Positions 20,301 to 34,362 of a stretch of 64,000 nt of DNA are shown here, in pieces. A program made the position numbers and the translations under genes. The notes beneath the pieces are model-generated. The model saw only the letters and a list, made by a program, of their open reading frames with translations. It was not told where the DNA came from and did not search any database. Position 1 is the stretch's first letter, and every line of letters begins with the position of its first letter. This stretch comes from Cyclaneusma minus (Eukaryota > Ascomycota > Leotiomycetes > Marthamycetales > Marthamycetaceae): assembly GCA_037179335.1 (NCBI GenBank), contig JAKZHN010000011.1, forward strand, positions 836,428 to 900,427, written 5' to 3'.

Positions 20301-21296
20301 TCAAGCCAGATATTTATACCCACAACGCAGGCCTGGTTCTTGCGGAATGAAATCTTAGGGAAGACGACCTGTTAGGAGAAATGGATAGATGACGGTAGAA
20401 AGTACAAGTGCCGAGAGAAAAGCATAATTGAAACAATGCCAAGCGTATGGCGGTGGCCAGATGTGTTGGTACCAGTGAACAGGAGCGACAGCAATGCATT
20501 TGGAGATGGGAAATGCCCAAAATTTATTATACCATGGCCTTAACACCCTGGCGACAACGTAGAAAGTCCAGAGAGCCAGGTTCTTCGACCCGGTATTGGA
20601 CAAGTCACTGAGATCATAATCGATCAGAATTCGACGAGGTGAGATTCTTGGAGAAGAAATTTTGACTTGACCCCGCGCTAGATATTTATACCCACGAAGG
20701 GGTCCAGATCGTAGCAGATGGATATTGACAAAGCAGAGATAAAAAAGTCAAGACCTAAACGACAAGTGAAAGGGCGAGACATTAGCGGCACTGCCGTAGG
20801 AACAGCGGCTCAGAAGACCGCCAGTAGTCAACAAAGGCGACAGCGAGTCGCGAGAAGCTCAAAATGCAGAAAAGGACCACTACCTAGCCTGATCCCCAGG
20901 GACCGCAAGGTACACGTTAATATTGAGAAGTGAGATCAGACATCTTCCATAGAAGTCCCTTTTGCAGCTCATATCGTGGCCGGAGCCCTGCGTGTTCTCG
21001 ATCGAGGATTATTCTCTGAAGGAAAAAGAAAGTGTCTCTCGAGCGGGACTTATTTTGACCTACGATAGAGGGCGAAAAGGGCAGAAAGCGAGAGCCAGGA
21101 GAACAAGAAAATAACGTCAAGTCCGAAGGTGGCGAGAAATAGAGGAGCAGCGGCAGCACCCAGATCCAAACGTTGTTCGCATAAATAACGACAGCAGCGC
21201 CATGCAAGCGAAAAAACAGGACCGGAGATGAGAAAGCCAGTCAGACAGAACGCTTCAAAACTCGATGTCCTGTGTCCCAAGAGAAGTATAAAGTAC

Positions 21297-21384
21297 AGTG
21301 GATATTCCAAAGCACCTGGTATATTCCTAATTACTGGAAATATTTCTAATTATTTGGGATATTCGCAATTATTCGGAAATTGTA
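21297..21384. repeat. Degenerate ~20-bp AT-rich tandem repeat, second copy
   Basis: Units such as TGGAAATATTTCTAATTATT and TGGGATATTCGCAATTATTC, matching the tract at 6355-6473, embedded in array A. Confidence 0.55.
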
Positions 21385-23692
21385 GACCGTGTTCGGCCTT
21401 TTTTCCTCCCACTATACCTCTATAGGCAGCACCGGACTGAGTGAAGACCCAGAGAAACAAGCAGGTCCCATATCGTTGGTTGTCGCATACCCAATCCTTG
21501 GAAAGAGAAGTCGATCTGGGATTGGGCTACATATTTATAGCCAAAGAGCAGAGTGCGGGCATGTGCCTCTGGAGATATCAGCAAGCAGGGAACGGAAGCA
21601 CAGGTAAACTGAGAGTTAGTGTACTCAGCTGCATCCGCCAACAAACGGTAGTTCAAGGTGTTGGCAGCAGCGGATGGAAATGACGATAAGGGTTGAAAAG
21701 AGGGGAGACTTTGCAACTTGACAACCTAGGAATCAAAAGGTCACACATTGTGCAGCACTCTCAACGCAATAATTGTTGGAAAGAGAAGTTGGCTTGGGTT
21801 TGAGCCAGATATTTATACCCATAGGGGAAAAGGGGTCATGGGGAATCAAATGAAAATCACGGGACGGTGAGGGTGCGTCTAGTCGGCAAGAAAGCCAACA
21901 GTTTGACAATACCCATCCACACATCAGCAATATACACCGTTTATGGTAGAGAGTGGAAATGAGAGCAACAAAGACCGTAACTTCTACCTTATTGGAAAGT
22001 TTGCAATGCGAAAATGGCCGCGTAACATCAAGTCAATATAGAGTGTGACCCGCCCATACTCGCGGCCGTGCTGCCGTTCATCACCCAGTATCTGGCTAGT
22101 TCCGGTTACTGGAGAGAGAGTTTGATTGGGGATTCGAGCATTTTGTATGGGAAAATCGGGGTGGATCGCAGACTTTTGGACTAGATTGTATTTAGACACT
22201 TGAAGCACGACGTGACCATGGGAAGACCCAGAGAGTGGAAATCACGGGACGGTGAGAGTGTCATTTATTGGTAGGGAAGCCAAGGTCTGCTAGTACTTAC
22301 CTCCGACGCCAAACGGCGGCGGAGAAGGGAATGACAGCAACCCAACAAAACTTTTTCAGGAGATAACAGGGGCTTTAATCATTTGATACGAGGAAACCTC
22401 TGGTATGCGCATAAAATCAGGTAAGCGCGGATTTAATATGGAGTAGGAATCACCCTCGTCGATGTGCATGATCACTTTGTAGGAGATGTTCGCTTGTTCT
22501 TGTTAAAGAGAGAAGTTGGATTGGGTTGAGGCCAGGTATTTATATCCTCAAAGCACGACTTGGCCATTCGGGAGACCTGGAGAATGGAAATCACGAGACC
22601 ATTAGAGTGAAAGAGTCGGCAGTAAGGCTCGCTGTTTGACAGCACTTCCTTCCCACGTCAGCAAATCACTCACTTGACAGTAGTGAATGGAACCGACAGC
22701 ACTATAGCAAAACTGTCCGAGGACCGTGAGAGGGTGTTCCACCGGAATTCTCTAGGGAAAATTTGCAGTGCGGAGATACCCATATAAATGTAAACTCAAT
22801 ATGGAGTAGGGCCCGGGCTTGCGCCTGGAAGTCCCTATCATGGTCCTCGCGGTATTTTCATTGTTGAGAAGAGAAGTTTGGTTGTACTTTGAGCCAGCTA
22901 TTTATACCTGTAGCTCAAAGGCTGGCTATGGGGAAACATAGGAAGAAGCGGAAATCATGGATGACGGAACCGTGAGAGTGTCTCAAACTACCAGCGACGC
23001 CGACAGTACTCGATCTACACACTAGTAACTCACCCGGTCAACAGCAGTGAATGAAAGTAACAGCACCACAGCAAAACTTACCAAGGCCTAGAGGTGGCTA
23101 TGCAAATAGAAATCACCGAAAATTTGCAATGCGGAGACACCCAGGTAAAAGTTGAGTCGACATTGAGCAGATCCACCCTCACTCATGAACATGCATGGAG
23201 TTGTTTCACCGGTTGGTAGATTATTGGAAATAGAAACTGACTTGGGCTCGAGCCAGATATTTGTACCTACCTACAGTCACGACGTCACGATGGATGGACT
23301 TAGAAGTTAGAACGTGGAAGTCACGGGACCATATAGGTGTTTATAGTCGGTAGGGGAAACCAACCACCCGACAGCACTCACTTCGCAAAATAACAGTTCC
23401 CATCATTATCAGCAGCAAGTGGAAACGACAGCATCACAGAAAACCCCCTCCAAAAGTCGACAGAGGCCATTCGTCGGGCTATCCTGATGGAAAATTGACG
23501 TTGCAGAGAATGAGATAGTCAGACACGGTCAGTCGACCTGGTTGAGCGAACTTGCCCTGGATGATCCCGATCTCTGTCTCAGTCCTTGGAAAAGAAACTT
23601 TGGCATGGTGTTTGAGCAAGGTAAGGTATTTATAACCACAATGCAAGCAATGCCCTTGTCAAACCCAGAAAATAAAAAGCGAGCGTGAAAAT

Positions 23693-23697
23693 ATAAA
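23693..23697. repeat. Target-site duplication of outer element, left
   Basis: ATAAA directly before the left LTR, repeated at 43179-43183 directly after the right LTR. Confidence 0.8.
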
Positions 23698-23881
23698 TGT
23701 TGGGGTTACTGGGGATTCACAGTGCGTACGCAGTAGTGGGTAGTGGTGGTAATAGTGTAGTTAATTGTATAGAATAAAGGTCCGGTGGTGGGTGTGGAAA
23801 TGAAGCTATACTTACGCGCCAAGACCGGTGCCTAAGGCACCGGCCACCCTCGAGCTACCACTTGTAGAAAAGGTTGCAATA
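23698..23881 (-). repeat. Outer element LTR, left (3' LTR)
   Basis: 184 bp, TGTTGGGG to GCAATA. About 22 differences from the right copy by eye, all transitions. Contains the 9-bp-arm inverted repeat CCGGTGCCT-A-AGGCACCGG at about 23825-23843. Confidence 0.85.
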
Positions 23882-25300
23882 TTGGCTATTTTTTATTTTG
23901 TGATAGCGAAAGGGTTTACGTTTACGTATATAAAAAAATAAAGAAAATAAAGTCTAAATATATTAAAAAGCGTTAAGCTTTAGGATTGGTAGCTAAAGCC
24001 ACCATTCGTAGAATAAAATAGCTATAAATTAATAATTAAAAATAAAAAGGTATTTGGGCCTTTTTAAACGCCATGCAATATTTATTTATTTAATAAAGAA
24101 AGTAGCTTTTTAGCTAGCGCGTAAAAAAAGCCAATTTTTTAAAAAGAATAAATAGCGTAAATAATATATAAATAGCCAGCGTAAATAATATATAAAAAAA
24201 TATACAAAATACCGGCGTAATTTAATTTGCAAATAATTTTGTTTTTAAAAATACCTTTAATTTTTGGCTTTGTTTTTTGCAATTTACCTAGTTTTTAAAT
24301 TCAATATTTAAAGTATTAATATTAATAAGCTAATTTAAAGCTTTATTATAAGCTACTTTTATTATAGTATTAATTAGATTATTTTTACCATTAATTTACC
24401 TAATTTTATAAAGCTTTTGTTTTTTATAATTTTGCTAAAAATAAAAAATATTAATTATTAGGCGCTTTTTAATTATAATACCTAGTTTAATAAAGCATTT
24501 AATAATAAAAGAAAATTATATAAATTATAATCGGAATTAAAAAAATATTAAATTTATTAATTATTAAGCGGAAAATTAAAAAAAAACTATATTTATATCG
24601 GTTTTTTAAATTATAGCTAGAATTTCGCTAGCTAGGATATTTTAAATAAGTTTTTTATTTTTAATAAAAGATTAGTAAATAATATTACCCTTAAAAGTAA
24701 AAATATTTAAAGATTTAAATTGGTTTTTATTAGCTAAAATAATAATATAATTAAATTAAAAGCTTAAATCTTTATTATTTATAAAAAGTCCATTAATAAA
24801 AAGGTATTTTCGGGCTATAACTAAATTTAATAAAACATTGGTTAAATTTGTATTGGGATGTTTTTATTATTATTAAAGGCTTTTATTTAGGGCTTTTGCA
24901 TAATTTTTTATTGGTTTTTAATATTAGGAAGTTTTAAAAAAATAGGCAAAATTATTATAATTAATAAATTATAGCTATATAGCTATTATAAATATATTAA
25001 ATAATATAAGTCGTTTTAAAAATTAAGGAATTAATATTAATTAGCTTTAGTTTTATAGCCTGGCTTTTTTGATAATTTGTTTTTAAATATAAATATATAA
25101 TTATTAAAAATAAAAATAAAATTGGCTATTAAAAAGAATTTAGGTTTAATTTTGAATTTAGCTTTTTAAAGCTTTGTTTCCTTTATTTTAAATTATTTTT
25201 TATTTATTAGAATTAAAATATTGTCCGTTTATATACCAATAATAGCGAACTACTTTGGAAAATAAATAATTAGTAAATAAAAATTGTAAATAAAGGTTTT

Positions 25301-25321
25301 TATATTTAAATTATTAATATA
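25301..25321 (-). pseudogene. Outer Copia reverse-transcriptase catalytic motif relic
   Basis: Minus-strand codons TAT ATT AAT AAT TTA AAT ATA read YINNLNI where fungal Copia elements have YVDDLNI. GAT-to-AAT changes are the expected RIP product. Surrounding frames are full of stops. Confidence 0.55.
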
Positions 25322-25565
25322 GTAAATATAATAAATAGTAAATTAATGCAATCCAGCTTTTATAATACCGTATAGCGGTTTTAAAATTGATAGAATTATT
25401 TTAAAAGGGTATTTAGTTTTTAATTTTGCAAGCAAATTATAATAAATTACTTAATTTAAAAAGAAATTAGTTTGAGTATAAACTTGATTAATATTGCAAT
25501 TAAAGATATTGATTTTTTGATTTTGAAGCAATAGCGTAAAAGTAATAATTAAATAATAACTAGCT

Positions 25566-25860
25566 TAACATGGGATGGGCCGGAGGGCTGGAGGGCTGGA
25601 GCGGTGGTGGTGGTGGTGGTGGTGGTGTTTTGGTGGTTATGGCGCAAAGCTGGTTGGCTGGCTGGAGTCACATGATTTCCTTTTCTTTTTTGGTGGGAAT
25701 TAATTTACCCGAAGATTAAACGGCTTCCAATTTGATCCCCCTCACCGGGAAAACCCCGGAACCACTAACAAATCTCGGACGGAGAGATTATAACTAGCAG
25801 CTCCGCCTCCGCTACTCAGCTAGTTCCACTCGCTTCGCAATTACGGCTGCGCTGCTAATT
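25566..25860. other. Unmutated GC-normal island inside the outer Copia pol region
   Basis: About 295 bp of ordinary composition between the integrase and RT relics. It holds two GGAGGGCT-type repeats, a (GGT)n microsatellite, TCACATGATTTCC, and near its right end a pair AACTAGC / GCTAGTT enclosing a short loop. No coding frame. Probably a short later insertion that escaped RIP; no clear target duplication found. Confidence 0.5.
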
Positions 25861-28658
25861 AAATTATTGAAAACTAGATAATAATAAAGGCGTTATTATA
25901 ATTACTATAATTTTAGACTATTAATTTTGACTTTTTATAAAACTTATCCATTTTTTTAGTTTTTATTTTTTATTATTATTTGGCTATTAAAAATGCGCAA
26001 ACTATTATAAATTTTCGGATTATATAGGCAAATTTTAAAAATATCGTTATTAATAAAAAAATTAAAATTTAATTTATTAAAAGCTTTAAATAGCTTATTA
26101 AAAATATTAATTTTGCTTTTTTTTAGCAAAGCTTTAAAAATAGGTTTATTTTTTTAGCAATTAATTAAGCTTTAGCTTTAAATAATATATTTTTAATTTT
26201 ATTTTGAACCAGGAATTATTTAAACTTTATAGCTATTTTTAATAGCTTAATTATATTTAATGGATATTTTATTAAATTTTTATAAATTATAAGATTTTAT
26301 ATAAATCTTTTAGCTTTAGTATTCTATATTTTTAAAATAAAATTAAAAGAGTTTTCGGCTTTAAAAATATTGAATTTAATTTTTTATAAAAGCGGTTAAA
26401 ATTGCGTTTAATAAAAACGATCTTTTATATTATAACGGTTTTAAATTAGGCTATAGCGTTCTTGAAATATATTATATTAATGCCAGGATTTTATATTATA
26501 GCATTTTTAAAAGATTTATTATAGCGCTTTAGCAAAAAGGTTATTAACGGAATAATTAAAGCTTTAAAAATTGCTGCAAATAGCGAAATTACTATAGTTA
26601 ATATAATAATTGCTTTGCTTATAAATAATAGCATTATTATATTAGTATTATTATTTTAAAAATATTATTATAATTGTTTTTATTATAATAAGGCTTTAAA
26701 ATTATAAAACGGAATTTTCTCAAGCTATTAAATATTTTTAAAATATAATTATAATTATTTTTCAAAATTATAATATAAAGGCCTTTTGAACCATTTTTTT
26801 TGTAAATTAAAAATTAAAAATTAAAAATTGATTTTATAATAGCGGAAATATTAAAGCTATTGTTTATAAAAAAAGCATTAATTATTATTTGCTTAATATA
26901 TAGTTTTCTAAGCTTTTTTCGGGCTTTTTCAATAGTTTCGGCTTAACGGATTGTAAAAAAAAATAAAAACAAATTTTCTATAAATTTTAAATATACGCTA
27001 AATACCAAAAATATAAATATAATATTATTAGGGCCAATAATATTATTAATAGCTTTTATAGCCATTTGCAATTTTTTTTAAAAGAAGCTATAAATAATTA
27101 ATTTAAATAATTTAATCAAACCTTTAAAGCATAATATAATAGCGTTTAAATTTGTGAATATTATTATAAATTTTAATTGGGATTTTTTTAATTTTAATAT
27201 TTAAAAACTCGCTTTTATTTTTAAATTTAATATTAGTAAATTTTAAACTAGCATTATAAATAATATAATTAAGCGGGTTTTAATAAATATTGATCCAGCA
27301 GCGTTAAATAGCTTTTTAAATATTTTTAAAAAATTTGCTATAAAGGAATATAATAATTTAAAAACTAATAGCAATATTAATAATATAAATTATAAAATAT
27401 TTATTTAATTTTATAATATTTATTATAATTTTAGCATTGAAATAATAGTTTTTATAAAGTTTAAATTTAAATAAATTTTTAAATTTTTCTTTATATTAGT
27501 AAAAATCGCAGAATTTAATAATTTTCTTTAATATAGTGCATTTAAACTTTTTTTAGCGCGTTTTAAAATTTTGGCCAATTTGGAAATATTAGGATATTTA
27601 AAATATCGATAAAGCCTTTAAAGCTTAATTTTAATTAAATAGTATTAAATAGATTTTAAAAATATTTCCATTTATAAACAATTAGAATTAAAATGTTATG
27701 AAATACTAGGATATTTTAAAAATCCTTAAATTGGATTTTTATGCGATTTATATTATTAATATATATTAAAAATAAAATATTAATTAAAATAATTTAAAAC
27801 TTAATGAATTTAAAAAATATAGGAATTAAAGCAATATTAATAATTTTTCTAAAAGTTTTACTAAATTTAATATTATGTTTATTAATATAAAAATTATGAA
27901 GCAATAATTATAATATTATTTATTTAAAGGCTAAAAATTGGCTTAAATTATTAATAAAAATATTAGCAATACCGTTATTTAATATAATGCTTTAAGATAT
28001 TTAAACTAAATAGCGGTTTTAAAAATATTTTTTTTGGCTAGGTTTTAAAAGTCCTAGCGGCTAAATATATAAGCGACAGTATAATTGCTAAATATTATAA
28101 GAATTTTAAAATTATTTAATTATTTTATCGCTTAAAATAATTATATAATTAATTTTTAAACTATTTTTAGCTTCGAAATTTTGAATTGCTAACATACCAT
28201 TATTATAATTAAATAAAATTAATATAACTGCTATTTTATTTATATTAGCAATAATAAATTTTTTTTATAGCTAATTAAAAACGCAATATAAACGGCTTTA
28301 TTATACGGTTTATTAATTTGCCTAGCTGCGTTTTTTCATATTCGCCAATATTCTTTTTACTTTTTATTAATATATATTTAAATCTAATAGCTAGGAATAT
28401 TATATTTAAAATATTTTTTATTTAAATTAATATTTTTTTAAAAAGAATATATTGGTATTGGTTTAAAACAAATATTGCGTTAAAATAGTCTTCGATTATA
28501 AGCAAAAACGCTATTTACGAATATATTATATTAGGCCGTTTTTTTAATTTTTATACAAGCTTTAATAAAAAATCGAAAATTAGCCCAAGCTTTTTTAAAA
28601 TCTATAGCCTGTTTTTTAAACGCTATTTTATATTTTAAAATTAATATATAAATATAAA

Positions 28659-28847
28659 TATTAAAATTTAATATAGGCTGGACCTTTTAAATATATTATA
28701 TTAAAGAAAACAAAAGGCTATTTTATAATTTGGAAATATTATGCATTTCTCCCTTGCTTATATATATATAAATAGCGTAATGTTTTATATATAATTAGGG
28801 TATTTTGGCAAAGCATTAATTTAAACCATTAAAAAAGCATTTTAATA
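28659..28847 (-). repeat. Nested element 1 LTR, left (3' LTR)
   Basis: Shares ATATAGGCT, ATTATGCATT, TTGCTTATATATATA and CATTAAAAAAGCATTTTAAT with 33946-34129; TSD ATAAA immediately left. Confidence 0.8.
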
Positions 28848-29188
28848 TTTCCCCTAATTTTTAATAATATAAATTTTCCCGATTTTAATAGTTTTTCCCT
28901 TATAATTTTATTTCTTTATATTTAATACCTATTGCATTTAGCGCTTTTTTTTCCAAACTTTTATTCTCCCATTTTAATAGCTTTTTAAATCTGGTAAATT
29001 AAATTCTTTATAATGCCTTGGTAAATTTATTTGCGATTAGTTTTTAAATATTAATATATTTAAATTTCTTTTAAAGCTAAAAATTCTTAATAAAAGCTAT
29101 AGCGCTTTTTTTTAATAGGAATTAATTTTTATTAGCTTGCTATATTTAATATTTTTTAATATTTAGGCAACTTATTATTTCTATTTAG

Positions 29189-29860
29189 CATTTATAGCAA
29201 TTGCTATATATTTAGCCTTATAAATGAATATAAAAATATTGTTTTACTTTTAATTTAATTATAATATTGAGCCTTTTAAAAGCATAGCTATAAAACCGCT
29301 AATTCGTTTTTATTAAAACGCGATTTATAAAAAGCATTATAATAAATTTTTAGCTTACCCTTTTCTATTTTTTTAGCCTATATTTAATTTTTTAATTTAT
29401 TATAATTTTAAAATAATATAATAGCCAAATAAGCCTAAAATTATGCCGCTTATAAAGATTAGCTATAAATTAGGCTAGTTTATTTATAATATAGCAAATA
29501 TTAAATTTTATTAAAACTATAAAATATATTAGCTTTTCCAATTTCCTTTAATATAAACCTATTCTTTTTTATAGCAAGATTTATTATATTAGTATTATTT
29601 ATAAAAATAAAATATAGCATTTGTTTTATTAATTAAAAATCTAAATTTTATATAAATGTTATTAATATATTATTTTTAATTAATTTATAAAGGTTTTAAT
29701 AATTTATCCTCTATAATTTGCATATCCAGGATTTTTTTAATTTTCTTTAAATTCTTGGCAATAAATTTGGAAAATAGCTTAATAAAAGACTTATTAAAAT
29801 CCGCATTAAATATGGCAGCAACTATAATATTATTAATATAAATTGAAATAATTATACCCG
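29189..29860 (-). pseudogene. Nested element 1 reverse transcriptase / RNase H relic
   Basis: Minus-strand remnants in Copia order: IYINNIIVAA, ILDMQIIED, then AKYIAIAINA and KKKAIAFIKN. Interrupted by stops and frame changes, with D-to-N substitutions at the catalytic pair. Confidence 0.75.
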
Positions 29861-32800
29861 TTGTTTTATTTATAAATAAATAAAGGTTATTAAAGCTTTA
29901 TTTAAAATCCAGTTTAATAATCTTAAATTTAATTAAGCAATTTTCATTTTTAGCAATTTATTTTAAATTATATAAGCTTTTATTTAATTAAAACATATAG
30001 CCGGATTTAATAATTACCTTATTTAAAAAAGCCAAATATATAAACTTTTTAAATTTAGCTTTAATAAAAATATTATTAATATTAAAATAGCGGTATTTTA
30101 TATTTTACTAGGCTATAATAATTAAAAAGATTCTAAATATATTTATATAAACCATTGGTAAAAATATATTAAAAGAATCCTTTTTATAAATCTAAATAAA
30201 GCTATAGGCTATTAAGCAGGCTTTATATTTATTTAGGCCATTATTTAAATTTAGCTTAATAATAAATATTTATTTAATGAAAATTAAATTAAAAACTGCT
30301 TATATAGCTATTTTAATTTAAATATTATTAGCTATTAAATTTTTAAATTCTATTATAATAGCCTTTTTTTAATTATTTTTATATAAAGGATTATTTATAG
30401 CTTTTTTATAAATTTTTAAAATAAAAGTACCCAGGATTTTCTTAATAAAAAAAGCAAATTTATATAAATTATTTTTATTTTCGGCTATAATTGCTATAAA
30501 AGCTTTTAAAAATCGGTTTTTATATAAAATCTTGGCCTTAGTAATCTTGCGCTTTAAATACTTTTCTTTTTTAATTATTTTTGCAAAAAGCTTTATTAAA
30601 GCTTTAATTGGCAGTTTTTTATAAATTATAAAAATATTTAAAAATATCTTCTTAATATGTATAGCATTTGTATTTATAGTGTTTATATTTTTTTAATTTA
30701 GGGCTTAATTTAAAAGTACTTTTTATATTAATAACATTTTCTAATGCTTTTATAAAAGAAATTTTAAATAATAATTATTTTAATTGGGATTTTGGCTTAT
30801 TAAATTTATTTATTTATTTTAATCAAAAGCGAAAATTATTACTTTTAATTTATTAGCCTTAATCGATTTTTTTTTAAATACTTTTTAATTAAAAAGGGGT
30901 TTCCGGACCTTTTTTTTAGCCAAATTTTTCCAATATAATGGCAATTAAAGAGTTTATTTCAAATGCCTTGGAAATTATAGGAATTATTGTTTAATTTAAA
31001 TTTATAATTTTATTTGGCATTTCTTTTTAATAATAAATTTTATAGCTATTTATTTCAAATTTAAATAATATAGCTTATATTGCTTAATAATATTTAAATT
31101 ATACCCTATTTCTTTTTTATAAATAAGAGCTTATTTTTGCGGTTTTTTTAAAAAAAATACCTTTTTATTAATATAAAACCAAGCCTTATAGCTTTAAATT
31201 TTAATATTTTCCCATTTAAAAAGCTTTCTAATTTAAGCTCTTTTTAAATTAACTATTTTTTTATTAAATTTTGAACTAGTATTAATTTTATTTTTATAAT
31301 ATATTTTAGCTATAGCAGCTTTAAATTAAAATTTAATTAAAAGTTTAATATTATATAATATATTTTAAATATTCGCTTTTGAATTTTTTTTTTTTTTAAT
31401 TGGCTTATTTTGCTAAAAAAATAAAAAACAGTTTTTCCAAGCTTAATATTATTAATTTAAGCCTAATAAATAATTTCTTTTATTAGTTTTCCTGCTTTAT
31501 TAATTTTTATTTTCTTTACTTTTTTTTTAATTTCCAATTCTAGTTTTTTACACCAGGCAATTAAAATAAAATATATTCTAATTTTTAATTTTATAGCAAA
31601 GGCTTAAATTTTCCTTATTTGGCTACTAATCTTTTTTAATAATTAAATATTTCTATAAATATTAAAAGGAAATTTACTAGCTATATTAAAATATACCAAT
31701 TTTAAAATTTTTATTTTATAATTTGCAAAAGTTTTAAAAATATGGTTTTGCATTTTGACAATATTGCAATTTTTATAATAATAAAAAGTATTAGATTTTT
31801 TTTAAATAATAATAAAAAATAGCTTATTAATTTTGGCTAAGCCTAAATAGGCCTATTTACAATAAAATACAGAAAAGCATTGCTTAATGGCGTTTTAATA
31901 TTATTTCTTCCAATTTGCCTTTTTAATTGCCTTAGCCTTATATCTTTTAGCTATTTTGGTTTTAATTTTAGCCTTGAATTAAATGGCTTTTATTATTCTA
32001 AAAATTAGCGCTTTTTAAATTATAATTGGCAATACCTTTTATATTATAACGGTCGATATATTTAATATACTATATTAAAATGCTTTTAAAAAAGCAAAAC
32101 TTAGCGTAAAGAAATTATTTAAAGCATTTTCAATTTTTTAATTTTAATTAAAAAAGCAGCAAAATAAAAAATAATAATAAAGGGTAATTGCTTAAATATT
32201 AATGCCAATTTAATTGCTATGGTTATAAAATTCATAATATATAGGCTATATTATATAAATACTTTAAAAATAAAACTTTGAATATAGCTTTTAAAATATA
32301 TACCATTTTAATTAAAACTATTTAAAAATTTCTTTTACTAAAAGTTTTCTATTTAAAAGCAAATTTACCCCCAAGTATAAAATATATAAAATATCCCTAA
32401 ATAAATATTCCCTATTTTAAACGTTTATTAATATAGTATTAATTTAATTTAAATATAGCTTTTTTCCTTCCAATTTAATAATTTTCCATTAATATAGCTT
32501 TAAATTTTTGAAAAGTAAAAAAAACAAAAATTATATATAATATGGCATTAAAATTTGCAATTTAAATAAAACGGGAAATTTTACCGGCAATATTAACAAA
32601 ATTTTAAATAATATATATTATATTTTTTCTTTAAGCTTTAAAAAAATAATTTTAGTTTTAATACTGCCCTTAGCTATATAGTCCTTTTTTTTAATTGGGA
32701 CTTTTATTAAACCGGTTATTATGATATTTGTTAATATTTTTTAATTTATAAAAGGATAAAAATATTTTTAATGCTATTATAGCCCTTTTAATTATATAAA

Positions 32801-33945
32801 AAATATTTAACCTAATTGTAAAAAATGTTGCCATTTTTATAGCTATTAATTTTAACCTTGCAAAAAATATTAATAAAGCGTTTATTCCATAGCTTGGTAA
32901 ATTGCTTTTTTTTGCATTTGTCTTTTTTTTTAAATTATAAAAAGGTCTTTTGTTTTCGTAAATTTATTTTTTAAATAATAATTGAATTATATTTATTTAA
33001 TATTATATTTTTAAATATAATATATTTTTAAATATAATATATTTTACTAAAAGACATAGTAATAAAATATAAAAAAATGTTAATATAAATAATTATATAA
33101 AATGAATTTAATTAAATAATTTAGCGGCAAATAATATAAAATTCAATTTAAATTTTTTTAATAATGGAATTTAAAATTTATTTAAAATTGGCAATTTGGC
33201 AAAACTAAAAATTTATAATAATAGTAAAAATCACACAGTATCTTTTATCCAAAATATTTTAAGCATTTATATAATAAATTTTAATACTAATAGCCTTTTT
33301 ATTTAATTAATTAAAACAAATATAAATTTTATAAAAGGCTTTAGCAATATTTGCTTTATATTGCCTTTCCAAATTTTTATCTAATATAATTTGCTTTTTA
33401 TTTGCCTAAATAATATTAAAATTTGCAATATATTAATTGCAAATAATAATTATAATATATTAAATATTTTTGCTTTTAAAAAATACTTTTATTATAATAA
33501 ACCATTTATAATAATTGGTATAAATAAAAATGGAGGTAGCCTTTTTCTAATTATAAATGCTTTATATACTAGTAAATATAATATTTAATTTAAAAGGAGA
33601 CTAATTGAAATTAATAAATATACTAATTTAGAAAATAGGAATTTATTATTATTATTATTAATTTATAAATAAATTTGCAAGAATACGGTGCTGCGCTAAT
33701 AAATAATAAGCTTTAAAAATATAGTATTGCAAAATAAAAAAAGCAAATTCAAAAATACGGCGCTATATTAGGAATTAATTTAAAAGCTTTAAAAATATAG
33801 CGCTATAAAGGTTTTATTGGAAATTTAAAAATACGGTATTACAAGCCTTTTGCTTTAAAAATACAGCGCTATAAAAACTCTAAAAATACGTTATTGCAAA
33901 AATTTGTTTTTTTAATTATATTAAAGCATATTAATAATTATAATT

Positions 33946-34129
33946 TATTAAGATGTAATATAGGCTAAGCTTTTTAAATATATTATATTTAAAAAAAAAC
34001 CATTTTATAGTGTAAAAGTATTATGCATTCCTTCCTCGCTTATATATATAAAAATAGCATAACCCTTTATATATAACCAAGGTATTTTAATAAAGGGTTA
34101 ATTTAAACCATTAAAAAAGCATTTTAATA
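33946..34129 (-). repeat. Nested element 1 LTR, right (5' LTR)
   Basis: 184 bp, partner of 28659-28847; TSD ATAAA at 34130-34134. Confidence 0.8.
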
Positions 34130-34362
34130 ATAAAGGATTCTATTATATTTAATAATGTTATTTTGGTACTTAATAGGTAAATTTAAATTAATTTAAAAAA
34201 CTTTCAAAATAAAAACTTTGAAATATTAAAGTTTAATTCTTTTAAAATTATCCGGATTATTAATAATATTTAAAAGAAATACTATATCCTAATTAATTTT
34301 CAATAAATAGCATTAATTTAAAAACTTTTATATAGCCTAATAATAAAAGTATTAAATAAAAC

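Larger units (their letters stand above)
20301..23697 (-). repeat. Array A, left part: ~360-bp units with leftward TATA boxes
   Basis: Diverged tandem units recognised by TATTTATACC on the plus strand (GGTATAAATA on the minus strand) near 20311, 20683, 21531, 21811, 22138 (degenerate), 22537, 22899, 23258 and 23627. About 35 bp to the left of most boxes is a block like TTGGAAAGAGAAGTTGG (on the minus strand CCAACTTCTCTTTCCAA, an initiator-like site), and further left GCAATGCGGAGAnACCCAGG. Also shared: GAAATCACGGGACGG, then GTGAGAGTGT, and GGAAACGACAGCA. No reading frame is kept between units. They look like repeated core promoters or non-coding transcription units pointing left. Confidence 0.7.
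28659..34129 (-). mobile_element. Nested element 1: RIP-degraded Ty1/Copia
   Basis: 5.47 kb. LTRs 28659-28847 and 33946-34129 (189 and 184 bp), ending in the inverted repeat TGTTAA/TTAACA as inferred beneath RIP (now TATTAA/TTAATA). TSD ATAAA at 28654-28658 and 34130-34134. On the minus strand the RT motif survives at 29840-29829 as IYINNIIVAA (Copia VYVDDIIVAA with both Asp to Asn), followed by LFSKFIAKNLKKIKKILDMQ in place of the usual KFEMKDLGEVKYILGMQ. RNase H remnant AKYIAIAINA is at 29218-29189. A polypurine tract GGGGAAA (minus strand) directly precedes the left LTR, confirming the orientation. Confidence 0.85.

Noticed and set aside
33391..33588. 65-codon Asn/Ile-rich frame
   Set aside because: A chance open stretch in AT-saturated sequence within nested element 1, on the wrong strand for its genes.
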